In this document: positions 47,141 through 59,534 of the stretch, piece after piece
Numbering within the stretch: the first letter of the stretch is position 1
How the letters are laid out: every line of letters begins with the position of its first letter
Notes under the pieces: generated by a model
What the model saw: the letters and a program-made list of their open reading frames with translations, nothing else
The model's database searches: none
What the model was told of the DNA's origin: nothing
NCBI GenBank assembly: GCA_947589285.1
Contig: CANPZV010000003.1
Location: forward strand, 1-64,000
Direction of reading: 5' to 3'
From: an uncultured Clostridia bacterium
GTDB taxonomy: Bacteria; Bacillota; Clostridia; Christensenellales; Borkfalkiaceae
Length of the DNA stretch: 64,000 nt
Translations under genes and position numbers: made by a program

Positions 47141-48238
47141 TCAGGTCTTTTTGAGATAATCGATGATAAAGCCTTGGATATTGCCGTCCATCACGGCCTG
47201 CACGTCCCCCATTTCAAAGCCCGTGCGGTGATCCTTGACGAGGGTGTACGGGCAGAACACATAGGAGCGGATCTGCGAACCCCACTCGATCTTCTTGGTC
47301 TCGCCCTTGAGGGCGGCCTCGTGCGCCAAACGCTCCTCGATCTGCTTTTCGAGCAGGCGGGAACGGAGATATTTGAAGGCCATCTCCTTGTTCTGGAGCT
47401 GGGATCTCTCGTTTTGGCAGGTGACGACGATGCCCGTGGGGAAGTGCGTGATGCGGATGGCCGTCTCGGTCTTGTTGACCTTCTGCCCGCCCGCACCCGA
47501 ACTGCGGTAGACGTCGATGCGGATGTCCTCGTCCCTGATCTCGATCTCGTTGTCGTCATCGACCTCGGGCATGACTTCGACGGAGGCAAAGGAGGTCTGC
47601 CGACGCTTGTTCGCGTCGAAGGGAGAGATCCTGACGAGCCTGTGTACGCCGATCTCCGCCTTCAGATAGCCGTAGGCGTTTTCCCCCTCCACCTTAAAAT
47701 CCACCGATTTGAGACCCGCGGAATCCCCGGGGAGACGATCGATCTCGGTGACTTTATAGCCCTGCATGTCGGCATAGCGGCAATACATGCGGTAGAGCAT
47801 GGAGACCCAATCGCAGGCCTCCGTCCCCCCCGCGCCCGCATGGATGGAGAGGAGGGCGTCCGAGCTGTCGTATTTGCCGCGGAGGAGTGCCTTGACGCGC
47901 ATCTCCTCGATGTCCGCCTCGGCGGCGGTGAGCATCTTGTCAAGCTCGGGGACGAGGTCCTCTTCCTGCGTCTCTTCGATGAGGTCGATGATCTCGTTGG
48001 CGTCGTCGAGGGCCTTCCTGCCCTTTTCATAGGACGCGATCTTATTCTCGATCGAAGAGATCTCCCGCCCGATCTTCGCCGAACGCTCGAGATCCTGCCA
48101 GACCTCGGGTTTTTCCTGCTCCTCGCGCAGGGTCTTGAGCTGGAGATAGCGGTTGTCAATGTCGAGCGCGTACTTCGCCTCGCCGAGCGTCTCTTCAAGC
48201 CCCTTGATCTTAAGTCTGTAATCGTCTGCTTTGAACAT
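47141..48238 (-). CDS. prfB: Peptide chain release factor 2
   Basis: RISPFDANKRRQTSFASVEV (SPF) and YRSSGAGGQKVNKTETAIRI (GGQ); continuous frame. Confidence 0.94.
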   Translation of the reverse strand: MFKADDYRLKIKGLEETLGEAKYALDIDNRYLQLKTLREEQEKPEVWQDLERSAKIGREISSIENKIASYEKGRKALDDANEIIDLIEETQEEDLVPELDKMLTAAEADIEEMRVKALLRGKYDSSDALLSIHAGAGGTEACDWVSMLYRMYCRYADMQGYKVTEIDRLPGDSAGLKSVDFKVEGENAYGYLKAEIGVHRLVRISPFDANKRRQTSFASVEVMPEVDDDNEIEIRDEDIRIDVYRSSGAGGQKVNKTETAIRITHFPTGIVVTCQNERSQLQNKEMAFKYLRSRLLEKQIEERLAHEAALKGETKKIEWGSQIRSYVFCPYTLVKDHRTGFEMGDVQAVMDGNIQGFIIDYLKKT

Positions 48239-48291
48239 AGTTACCTGATAATTTTTTGTTGAAAATCTCCGAGCGTCGCCCGGAGAGATCA

Positions 48292-48531
48292 TTAGCGGAG
48301 AAAACCTGCGTAATACTGCTTGAGGTTCAGATTCTCTGTTTCCTCGATCAACCGCATCATGTGTTCTCTATCCAATTTGCGCAAAAGAGCTTCGCGCTTG
48401 GTGCGATACTCTTTTTTGTCAGAGACCTTGCCCTCGCAAAATTCTTTATGAAGCATCTGGAGTTTATGAAGATACAGTTCTTGTTCGTTTATCACAGGGA
48501 TCGCTCCGCCCGCTGCAGGAACAGCTTTCAT
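48292..48531 (-). CDS. Hypothetical protein (79 aa)
   Basis: 4-nt ATGA overlap with upstream ORF. Confidence 0.55.
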   Translation of the reverse strand: MKAVPAAGGAIPVINEQELYLHKLQMLHKEFCEGKVSDKKEYRTKREALLRKLDREHMMRLIEETENLNLKQYYAGFLR

Positions 48532-48896
48532 ATATTTTTCCTCCTCTGCAAGTAATATTGATGCTCAACGGTATCGCATGCTTCCCAATCAAAATAGGAA
48601 TCCTGATGAAATTCGATCGCGATATCCAATGCCGTCAATTCGTCGGCCGTATAAAAGGAAAGCTCCGTTTGCCCCTGATAGACGCCGGCATACACTTTTG
48701 AACCTGTGTAATCTTTGATACAGTCCACCAAAGAATTATAGAAAGGTTCCGTGTATTCGACGCTTTTCCTCTGTTGAAATGTGACTTGATAGCCTTCGGA
48801 AAAATTCACTGCCCGCATATCGCTGACGTCATAAGTTCCGTCTTTGATCTTGCGGTCGAGGCTCCCGAACTCTTTTGCCTTCGCGTAATAATTCAT
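48528..48896 (-). CDS. Hypothetical protein (122 aa)
   Basis: Lower-GC ORF, overlaps the next gene by 4 nt, no recognised domain. Confidence 0.6.
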   Translation of the reverse strand: MNYYAKAKEFGSLDRKIKDGTYDVSDMRAVNFSEGYQVTFQQRKSVEYTEPFYNSLVDCIKDYTGSKVYAGVYQGQTELSFYTADELTALDIAIEFHQDSYFDWEACDTVEHQYYLQRRKNI

Positions 48897-48950
48897 ACCT
48901 GTTACGTCTCCATTCTAACACAGAGCCGAAGGATTGTCAATACCTTGAAA

Positions 48951-51881
<2,931 letters not shown>

Positions 51882-52067
51882 GCTGTTCCTCGTTCGGCTC
51901 TTTTGGAAAAGAGCATGATTTCACCAAACTATTTTACTATATTTTCCCAAAATTTCAAAGCGTTTTGGGGGCATTTTCGAGAATTTCATGCGATCGACAA
52001 AGAAAGTCATCTTCTTTTCCCCGCGGACGCGCCGCAGAACGGGGAAGGCTGACTGAAGCGCGGCCCG

Positions 52068-53783
52068 TCAAGGGCCGACGGGGAAGGTCAGATCGGCGAG
52101 GACGGTCCATTTCTGCCCCTCCGCCCCGCCGACGCTCTCGAGGACGTAGAGAACAAAGCCCTTTTTGCCGCTCTCTTCGTCAAACGTCCGTATGTAGTAG
52201 TCGCCGGCCTGCGCGTCTTGGATATTTTTCGGCTCCTCCGACCCGTGAAAGATGAGCGTTCCGCGCTTGCCGCCGACGGAGAGGCCGTCGATCGCCTCCC
52301 ATTCCTCCCCGCCGTACCGAAAGATCTGCCCCGAGCGGGTATCGAGGTACATGTCGCCCTCTGCGCAGGGGAACGTCACCGTGTCTGCGGGCGACCCCTC
52401 GCCCGAGAACCACTTGTTCCCGCGCATGGTGAAGATCCTTTCCCAATCCGTACTCTTCCCCAGCCCGTCGGGAGACGAGCCACTGTTGACGTAGACGTCC
52501 CCCGTCTCGGTGTTGAGGTAATAGTCGCCCCGAAAGCCCGCGGCTCCCTCCTCCGAGGGAGGTCTCTTCCCGTGATACCACTGTGTGACGTACAGCCCCG
52601 TGCTTCTGCCGTTGATCTTCCACTCGTTGCCGTCAAGCTCGAACGGGACCTCGGTGAGCGGTTTCCAGCCGTCCTCGAAGTTGCGGTAGATCCTGCCGCT
52701 GCCCGTGTCGATATAGAAATCGCCGACGGCCGCGCCCAAGACGTGGAAATCTCCGCCTGAGTTCTCTATTTTCGGCTCTCCCGAACCCGAAAACCACCGC
52801 GTGCCGTCCTCCCCGTCCTTTCCGTCCCTGCCGTTTTCGCCCGTTGCGGGAATGTGCGTATTGATCTGCCCGATCCACCAGACGCCCTCCTTGATCGCGG
52901 GGACGGGCGCGTCGGCCCCCGTTGCGGGGACGTCGGTAAGGACCCCGCCGATGACCCAATTTCCCGTCTCCTTGTCGATCGTGGGCGTCTTGCCGTCCGC
53001 ACCCGTTGCGCCGCGGGCGGGGAAATCCGTCTCCTGTCCGTTGAGGATCCAAAACCCGTCCTCGGAGATCGTGGGAATGTCCCCCGCCGCCCTCACGTCC
53101 GTCCTCTTGCCGTTGACGACCCAATAGCCGTCGTCACCGATCTCGGGCGTGACGCCATCGCCGCCCGCGGCCTTGACGTCCGTACACGTCTCGCCGACGT
53201 ACCAATAGCCCTCCTTCTCGCCGTCGGCCGCGCTTCCGATGTGGGGAACGACGGTCGCCGTCCACGCGGGTTCGCCGTCGATGTACCACTTGCCCTCCCT
53301 GATCTCGAAGGAGTGCCACGCCCGCTCGTCGGACTTCTTGTCGCCGATGTACCAATATCCGTCCTCGCCGATGTGGGGCGTGAGGCCGTCCGTTGCGGCG
53401 GCGCGGACGTCCGTACATGTCCCGCCGACGTACCAATATCCGTCCTTCTCGCCGCTGTCCGCCCGTCCGATGTGCGGAATGACCGTCGTCCCGACGCCCT
53501 TGATGTTGAGGCCGAACGTCCAGCCCGCCTCCGTCCTCTCATAGACGTCGCCGCTCTCCTTGTCGATGTAAAAATCGCCGACCGAGCCGAGATCTGCCGC
53601 GGGATCCCCCGTTCCCGAATACCACCGTGCGCCGGCGGGTCCCTGTTCCGCGGCGTCCGTAACTTCGGCTCCGCCCGCCGCGATCAGCACGCCCACGATG
53701 GCGGCCAAAAAGCAGATGCAAAACACGATGAGTGCGATGAGCGGGGCCAACGCCCTGTCCTTTCTCCCGAATGCAGTCCTCAT
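52068..53783 (-). CDS. Membrane-anchored repeat protein with two alternating repeat types
   Basis: N-terminal TM; ~7 units like TPHIGEDGYWYIG..TDVRAAG.DG and ~5 units like WFSGSGEP...GDFYIDTGSGRIYRNFEDGW. Confidence 0.78.
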   Translation of the reverse strand: MRTAFGRKDRALAPLIALIVFCICFLAAIVGVLIAAGGAEVTDAAEQGPAGARWYSGTGDPAADLGSVGDFYIDKESGDVYERTEAGWTFGLNIKGVGTTVIPHIGRADSGEKDGYWYVGGTCTDVRAAATDGLTPHIGEDGYWYIGDKKSDERAWHSFEIREGKWYIDGEPAWTATVVPHIGSAADGEKEGYWYVGETCTDVKAAGGDGVTPEIGDDGYWVVNGKRTDVRAAGDIPTISEDGFWILNGQETDFPARGATGADGKTPTIDKETGNWVIGGVLTDVPATGADAPVPAIKEGVWWIGQINTHIPATGENGRDGKDGEDGTRWFSGSGEPKIENSGGDFHVLGAAVGDFYIDTGSGRIYRNFEDGWKPLTEVPFELDGNEWKINGRSTGLYVTQWYHGKRPPSEEGAAGFRGDYYLNTETGDVYVNSGSSPDGLGKSTDWERIFTMRGNKWFSGEGSPADTVTFPCAEGDMYLDTRSGQIFRYGGEEWEAIDGLSVGGKRGTLIFHGSEEPKNIQDAQAGDYYIRTFDEESGKKGFVLYVLESVGGAEGQKWTVLADLTFPVGP

Positions 53784-53981
53784 TTCCGTCTCCTCCCGAC
53801 GGTCTCTTCCTTTGCAAGGGGATCCCCCTTCTGTCTGTCTGCGGCCGTCCGATCGGAGCATACCGCAAAACAGCCCTGCCGCACAGCGGCGCGGGAGCGG
53901 TCCTCCGAATCATGAAAATTAAAAAATTTCTCTCCGAAAACTTCGGAAAAATTCAAAAAATTTTTAACGGTGAAAAAATGC

Positions 53982-54734
53982 TTAAAATGGCTTTCCGTCC
54001 CTTTCGAGAGAGGCAAAAAGCTCCTCCGCGATCTTTTCGGGGCAGGGCGTGACAAGGCGGAGCGCGCCAAGCCCCTGCAGGGTGCGGAGCTGTTCGGCGT
54101 TCTCCACGCAGGAGCAGTCCACGGAGATCTTGCCCGCCCCGACCTCCGTCGCAACGAGAAGAAGGGGCGTCTCCCCCCGCACGCAGACGCCGCCGATGCC
54201 GCTCTCGCAGGCCGCACGCGTCCCGAGCGCGACGTCCTCCTCGCCGAGGCTGTGGTCCTCGAGCGATAGCACGACCCCACACCCCTTGGCGGCCCGCCTG
54301 ACTTTTTTGATCTCCTTTTTGAGGTAGGACAGATTCCCCGAGACGAGGGCGGAATAGCAGGGGACGAGGCGGAACTCCTCCGCGCCCGCCTTTGCCGCCC
54401 GCTTCGCCTCATATTTTTTGACGGCGGGAAGGGTCTCGCCGTTCCCGCCGACGACGCACACGACGCGGACGCCGCTCCCCGAGAGGAGTTTCCGCGCGGC
54501 CGCGGCATGGACGGGAGAGACGAGGACCCCTCCCGCGTGCGACTTCACCGCAAACGCGCAGATCTTTTTGAGAAGTGCCTTGTCCGTCTCTCGGCGGGAC
54601 GCGTCCGCGATGAGCTTTTTCAGGGTGAGGAGGGCCTCTGCCTCCCGCCTCTCGCGCTTGAACTCCGTAAATGCCGCCGCCTCGTCGAGCGACAGGATCT
54701 TTTGCTCCTCTCCTTCCGTCATGCTCCGTTCCAT
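53982..54734 (-). CDS. Deoxyribose-phosphate aldolase (DeoC)-like protein lacking recognisable catalytic Lys
   Basis: HAGGVLVSPVHAAAARKLL, AGAEEFRLVPCYSALVSGNLSYLKKEIKKVRRAAKGCGVVLSLEDHSL. Confidence 0.65.
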   Translation of the reverse strand: MERSMTEGEEQKILSLDEAAAFTEFKRERREAEALLTLKKLIADASRRETDKALLKKICAFAVKSHAGGVLVSPVHAAAARKLLSGSGVRVVCVVGGNGETLPAVKKYEAKRAAKAGAEEFRLVPCYSALVSGNLSYLKKEIKKVRRAAKGCGVVLSLEDHSLGEEDVALGTRAACESGIGGVCVRGETPLLLVATEVGAGKISVDCSCVENAEQLRTLQGLGALRLVTPCPEKIAEELFASLERDGKPF

Positions 54735-54815
54735 GGGCACATTTTTCCCGAAAAAGACAGGATATATCCCAACTTTTTTCAGGAAATGACAGGACACAGA
54801 ATGTAAAATCGGGGC

Positions 54816-55064
54816 ATGCAACTTCTCTCGATCCAAGCGTTCGGCATTCTCTATACCGTCATCTTATTCCTGCTCTGCCTCTTCATCGTCCATGCGGTGC
54901 GGCTCGCCGTCATCGGCTATAAATCCGTGAAAAACAAACCCGCCGAAAAGAAGCCCGCCGCGGCGCAGGAGCAGCAGGGAGAGCCTGTCTATTACATCGT
55001 CGAGCGCAAAAAAAAGCGTCCGAAGTCCGAATACTCGGACCCCAAGCGCATTCAGTTCAAATAG
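54816..55064 (+). CDS. Small membrane protein (82 aa)
   Basis: N-terminal TM followed by charged tail. Confidence 0.55.
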   Translation: MQLLSIQAFGILYTVILFLLCLFIVHAVRLAVIGYKSVKNKPAEKKPAAAQEQQGEPVYYIVERKKKRPKSEYSDPKRIQFK

Positions 55065-55065
55065 T

Positions 55066-55413
55066 TCAGCCTGTGTAGTGTTCCAGATTCCGCCCGCTGT
55101 CCCAAAGCCGTTCGAGATAGTAGAAGAGGCGGGATTCCTCATTGAACACATGGACGATGACGTCGCCGTAGTCGAGGACGCCCCATCTCCCCTCGCGCAC
55201 GCCCTCCGTGCGGACGGGTTCGACGCCGAGCTTCGAGAGCTGTTCCTCCACATTCTCGCAGAGGGCCTTCACCTGCGTGGCGGACCTCCCGCTTGCGATG
55301 ACGAAGTAGGAGCAGACCACCGTCTGATCGCTGACATTCAGGATCACGATGTCCTCCCCCTTCTTGTCGGAAATGGCCTTGCATGCCGTTCTCGCGAGTT
55401 CGTAGCTTTCCAT
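55066..55413 (-). CDS. rsfS: Ribosomal silencing factor RsfS
   Basis: KGEDIVILNVSDQTVVCSYFVIASGRSATQVKALCENVEEQL...WGVLDYGDVIVHVF. Confidence 0.95.
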   Translation of the reverse strand: MESYELARTACKAISDKKGEDIVILNVSDQTVVCSYFVIASGRSATQVKALCENVEEQLSKLGVEPVRTEGVREGRWGVLDYGDVIVHVFNEESRLFYYLERLWDSGRNLEHYTG

Positions 55414-55430
55414 ATGGTTCCCCCTGTTGT

Positions 55431-56567
55431 TTATTCGAAACGCGTGTGCGTTTTCAGCCAATCGAATGCCTGTTGCGTGAGGCGGTAGACGGGCGCGTCC
55501 TGCGCCGAGAGATAGGCGAGCTGGTGCTTCAATGAGAGATAGAGGCAGAGGTCGAGATCCCTCCAAAAGGCCTCCCTGAGGGGGGCGATCCCCTCAAAGG
55601 AACGGCCCTCCTCGAGCATGTCCGAGAGGAAGAGGAGCTTTTCGAGCTTGGTCATATCCTCCCTGCCGCTCGTGTGATAGCGGACGGCGTTCAGGATCTC
55701 CTCATCGGTGACGCCGAACACATGCTCCGCAAGATAGGCCCCCGTATATTGGTGCAGGACGGGATCGGGAACGTCCTCGGGCGGGCAAAATCCCCGCAGC
55801 ATGGGGTCGTCCCTTCCGACGTACTTCCCGCAGTCGTGCAGCATGGAGGCGGCAAGGGCCTTCTCCTCGGGGATCGCAAGGCTCCTCGCGCGGGCGCACG
55901 CCATGCGCGCTACCCGTTCACTGTGCGCCCTCCTGCTCTCGGTCAGAAGGCCGAGCGCGCCCTCGATCTGCGGATAGCGGTAGAGGCCCTTTTTTTCTAT
56001 CTCTTCGAGGACGGCGGGCGGGAGACCAAGCTCCGCCGCCTCCCTGTCCCCGAAAGCGAGGGCGACGCGCAGATCGGTGGAGGAGACCTCCTCGCCCGAA
56101 AAGGCAAGTTCGAGAAAGTCCTTCCCGAAGCGGGAGCGGAAGCGGCCGTGAAGCCCCCCCACGCGCTCCTCCCCCCTGCCGCAGGCGACAAGGGTGACGT
56201 TTTCCAAGATGTCCTCGGGTTCCCGCCAGCTGAAGAAGTTTTCGAGCATGTCCGCCCCGACGAGAAAATAAAGCTCTGCGCCCTGAAACTTCTCCCTGAA
56301 GGCGCGGCAGGTCAAATAGGTGTAGCTCGTCCCGCCCGCCCGAAGTTCGATATCGCTCACCTCGGCAAAGGTGCCGCGGCAGGCGGAAAGGAGAAGCTCC
56401 ATGCGGTCCGCCCCGCTCGCGACCGCCCCCAACGCCTTGTGCGGCGCACGGTAGGAGGGGATGAAAAAGAGCCTGTCAAGCCCCAATTCCTCACGGGCTT
56501 TTGCGGCGAGGCGCATGTGTTCCCTGTGGACGGGGTCGAACGACCCTCCGAAGAGCGCGATCTTCAT
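55431..56567 (-). CDS. nadD: NadD (nicotinate-nucleotide adenylyltransferase) - YqeK HD hydrolase fusion
   Basis: MKIALFGGSFDPVHREH ... SSTDLRVAL; then RRAHSERVARMACARARSL...ASMLHDCGKYVG...AVRYHTSGREDMTKLEKLLFLSD. Confidence 0.94.
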   Translation of the reverse strand: MKIALFGGSFDPVHREHMRLAAKAREELGLDRLFFIPSYRAPHKALGAVASGADRMELLLSACRGTFAEVSDIELRAGGTSYTYLTCRAFREKFQGAELYFLVGADMLENFFSWREPEDILENVTLVACGRGEERVGGLHGRFRSRFGKDFLELAFSGEEVSSTDLRVALAFGDREAAELGLPPAVLEEIEKKGLYRYPQIEGALGLLTESRRAHSERVARMACARARSLAIPEEKALAASMLHDCGKYVGRDDPMLRGFCPPEDVPDPVLHQYTGAYLAEHVFGVTDEEILNAVRYHTSGREDMTKLEKLLFLSDMLEEGRSFEGIAPLREAFWRDLDLCLYLSLKHQLAYLSAQDAPVYRLTQQAFDWLKTHTRFE

Positions 56568-56639
56568 AGTTTGATTATACAACACTTTGGCGGTGTTTGC
56601 AAGTTTAATTTGAGAAATTCAGGGCAAAAATTACCGCAT

Positions 56640-57404
56640 ATGAAGCGTTTTTCCCTTGCGGACGTCCTCGACGTCCTCTTTTATTCCCTCTCCGCCTGTT
56701 TTATCGCCTTCGGCGTCCTCCGATATTTCCGCCTCAAAGTCTGGCTCTGCCTCCTCTTTGCCCTGCTCTTTGCCGCCGTCACCTGCGCGGGGACTGCCCT
56801 TCTGCTCTCGGGGAACCGCCGCAAAAAGATCAACGGCAAGCGGGAAAAGGAGGAGCGGGACGCCCTCCTTCTGCATCTCGCCCTCGAGCGGGAGGAGCGG
56901 GTGCGGGCGGAACTTCTGACCGCGCTCGTCGCCGCGGGGAGGGCCGCCAACCTTCGGGATGACGTCCTCGAGGAAGAGGGCGTCCTCCTCGTCCCCCTCT
57001 TTACAATGGAACCCCTCTCCGCGGACGCCGTCGCAGTTCTCCTGAAAAAATACGGCGAAACGCCCTTCACCGTCGCATGCAGCGAAGTCTCGCCCGAGGC
57101 CGAAAGGCTCCTTTTTCGCTTCGGAAAGGGGGTCATGAAAGGGGACGCCGTCTATTCGCTGTTCGCTTCGACTTCCACGTTCCCCGACCCGCTCATCTGC
57201 GGACAGCTCCCAAAACGCTCCGTAAAGGCCAATCTCAGGCGTTCCTTTTCAAAGAAAAACGCCCGCCCATTCTTCGTGAGCGGGCTGTTACTGCTCGTCA
57301 TGAGCCTCTTCACCCTTTTTCCCCTCTATTACCTCATCACGGGGTGCGTGCTTCTCGTCACCGCCGTCCTCGTCCGCGCGGTCGGATTCAGCGAGACGCC
57401 GTGA
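56640..57404 (+). CDS. Membrane protein of unknown function
   Basis: MKRFSLADVLDVLFYSLSACFIAFGVL...; four predicted TMs. Confidence 0.65.
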   Translation: MKRFSLADVLDVLFYSLSACFIAFGVLRYFRLKVWLCLLFALLFAAVTCAGTALLLSGNRRKKINGKREKEERDALLLHLALEREERVRAELLTALVAAGRAANLRDDVLEEEGVLLVPLFTMEPLSADAVAVLLKKYGETPFTVACSEVSPEAERLLFRFGKGVMKGDAVYSLFASTSTFPDPLICGQLPKRSVKANLRRSFSKKNARPFFVSGLLLLVMSLFTLFPLYYLITGCVLLVTAVLVRAVGFSETP

Positions 57405-58851
57405 CGGACGCGATCGCCCGCGAAAGACAGGCGATGACGTCCTCCGCGTCGGGGGAATATTCGTCAAACGCCGCGGCGATCTCCCCCGCGCGGCCGTGGA
57501 CGTAAGAGGCGCAGACGGCGGCCTCGAACGGGGGAACGCCACGCGCGGCCGTCCCCGCGAGGAAGCCCGCAAGGACGTCCCCGCTCCCCCCTTTGGCGAG
57601 CGCGGGACAGCCCGTGGGGTTGATCGCGGCCCTGTCCCCTTCGGCGATGACGGTGCGGTTGTTCTTGAACACGACGGTGACGCCGTACTCCTTGGAAAAG
57701 GCCTTTGCCGCCCCGACGGGGTCGGAGAGGAGCTGTCCGACGCTCTTGCCCGTGAGGCGGGAAAACTCCTTGGGGTGTGGGGTGATGACGACGGGACATC
57801 TCCTGTCTTTGAGCAGGTCCACCGCGTGATAGGCGGCGAGCGTGTTCAAGGCGTCCGCGTCGAGGACGAGCGTGCCGCCCTCGTAGCTCAAAAGGAGTTT
57901 TTCGACCGTCTCCCGCTGAACAGGTCCCACGCCCGCGCCCATGCCGAACGCGACCGCGCTCGCGTGAAGGATCTCGCCGCCGTAAAAGTGAAAGAGCATC
58001 GCGGGATATTTTGCGGTGAGGACGGTGCGGTGCATCTCGTCCTCCTCCCTGCTCTCCGCGGGCGGGATCCACAGCTCCGTGTAGCCCGCTCCCGATTTTA
58101 ATGCCGCGCCGACGGCCAAAAGGGGCGCGCCGAGAGGCCCCTGCCCCGCGAGAATGGCGACAGAGCCATAGTCCCCCTTGTTGGAGTTGGACTTTTTCTT
58201 CGGGAAGCATGCCGCTATGTCGGCGTCCTCCCAGACTTCGGCTCCCCCCTCTGCGGGAATGCCGATGTCCGCGACGGAGATCTTCCCCGCTACATCCGCC
58301 CCGTCCGAGAGGATGAGGGCGGTTTTCAGCTGTCCCATGCAGACCGTCTCATCCGCCCTGACGCAGGGAGAAAGCGCGACGCCGCCCTCGGCAAGGCCCG
58401 TGGGGACGTCGCAGGCGATCACATATCTGCCGCTGTTGATGAACTGCACGAGGTCGGCATTTTCCCCCTCGGGAGGGCGGGAAAGGCCCGTCCCGAAGAG
58501 ACAGTCCACCGTCACGGAGTAGACGCGGCGGGGGACGCGTTTCAAAATTTCGCCCCCATATGCCATTTTCGCCGTGCGGCAGGCGTCCGAAACCCTCTCC
58601 GCGAGGCAGAGAACGGCGACCTCATACCCCTCCTTCCTAAGGCACTCCGCGGCGGCAAAGCCGTCCCCGCCGTTGTTCCCTCCGCCGCAGACGAACACGG
58701 CGTCGCGCTGTCCGAGCCTTATAAGGGCCTCCCTCACCGCCGAGGCGAGCGAACGCCCCGCACGCTCCATCAGAGCGGAGACGGGCGTGCCTCCCGAAAT
58801 CTCTCTTTCGTCAAATTTGCGCATCTGCGCATAGGAATAGGCGAATTTCAT
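57388..58851 (-). CDS. nnrD: Bifunctional NAD(P)H-hydrate epimerase/dehydratase
   Basis: VFVCGGGNNGGDGFAAAECL and ALAKGGSGDVLAGFLAG, VVITPHPKEFSRL. Confidence 0.94.
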   Translation of the reverse strand: MKFAYSYAQMRKFDEREISGGTPVSALMERAGRSLASAVREALIRLGQRDAVFVCGGGNNGGDGFAAAECLRKEGYEVAVLCLAERVSDACRTAKMAYGGEILKRVPRRVYSVTVDCLFGTGLSRPPEGENADLVQFINSGRYVIACDVPTGLAEGGVALSPCVRADETVCMGQLKTALILSDGADVAGKISVADIGIPAEGGAEVWEDADIAACFPKKKSNSNKGDYGSVAILAGQGPLGAPLLAVGAALKSGAGYTELWIPPAESREEDEMHRTVLTAKYPAMLFHFYGGEILHASAVAFGMGAGVGPVQRETVEKLLLSYEGGTLVLDADALNTLAAYHAVDLLKDRRCPVVITPHPKEFSRLTGKSVGQLLSDPVGAAKAFSKEYGVTVVFKNNRTVIAEGDRAAINPTGCPALAKGGSGDVLAGFLAGTAARGVPPFEAAVCASYVHGRAGEIAAAFDEYSPDAEDVIACLSRAIASVTASR

Positions 58852-59534
58852 TGCTCCCCCCTGTCCAAAAAGATCTCCGCGGCCGAGAGCGTGCATATCT
58901 CCCCCTCCCGCTCCACGACAAGTCTCCCGTCGTCGAGAATGGCGCGGGCGACGGCAGTAAACCTCCTTCCTCCCTCCTCTACGCCGATCGTCCGTCCCAA
59001 AAAACGGGCGCGGGCGCGGTACTCCCCGAAGTCGGAGGGGGCGAGAAAGTTCTCGATGAGTTTTTGCCGCACGGCCTCGGCGGGGGGCGGGGCGACAAGC
59101 TCCCGCATGCTCACCGCGATGCCGCCGAGGGAGGAAACGTCGTTTTGGACGTTTAACCCGACGCCGACGATGCTGTGATCGACGCGGTCCCCTTTGAGGC
59201 CGTTTTCGATGAGAATGCCCGCGATCTTCCTGCCCGCCGCTCTCACGTCGTTGGGCCACTTGATCTCGGGCAGTATGCCGTATTCTTCCAAAGTTTTGCA
59301 GACGGAGACGGCGGCATGCGCCATGATGCGGAAGGATTTTGCCGCCACCATGTCCGCGGGAAAGGTGAGGAAAGAGAGAAATACCCCACCCATGTCCGAG
59401 AGGAAGCTCCTCCCCTTTGTGCCCCGCCCGCCCGTCTGCATGTCGGCGGAGACTGCGACGTTTTCCCTGTTCGGGATATACCGTTTGATGTACTCGTTGG
59501 TGGAATCCACCGAATGCAGATGCTCAATCCTCAT
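58848..59534 (-). CDS. birA: Biotin-[acetyl-CoA-carboxylase] ligase
   Basis: HLHSVDSTNEYIKR...ADMQTGGRGTKGRSF...IKWPNDVRAAGRKIAGILIE. Confidence 0.92.
   Translation of the reverse strand: MRIEHLHSVDSTNEYIKRYIPNRENVAVSADMQTGGRGTKGRSFLSDMGGVFLSFLTFPADMVAAKSFRIMAHAAVSVCKTLEEYGILPEIKWPNDVRAAGRKIAGILIENGLKGDRVDHSIVGVGLNVQNDVSSLGGIAVSMRELVAPPPAEAVRQKLIENFLAPSDFGEYRARARFLGRTIGVEEGGRRFTAVARAILDDGRLVVEREGEICTLSAAEIFLDRGEQ

Noticed and set aside
47141-48238. Programmed +1 frameshift in prfB
   Set aside because: The reading frame from MFKADDY through the GGQ motif is continuous, so no frameshift is needed in this genome.
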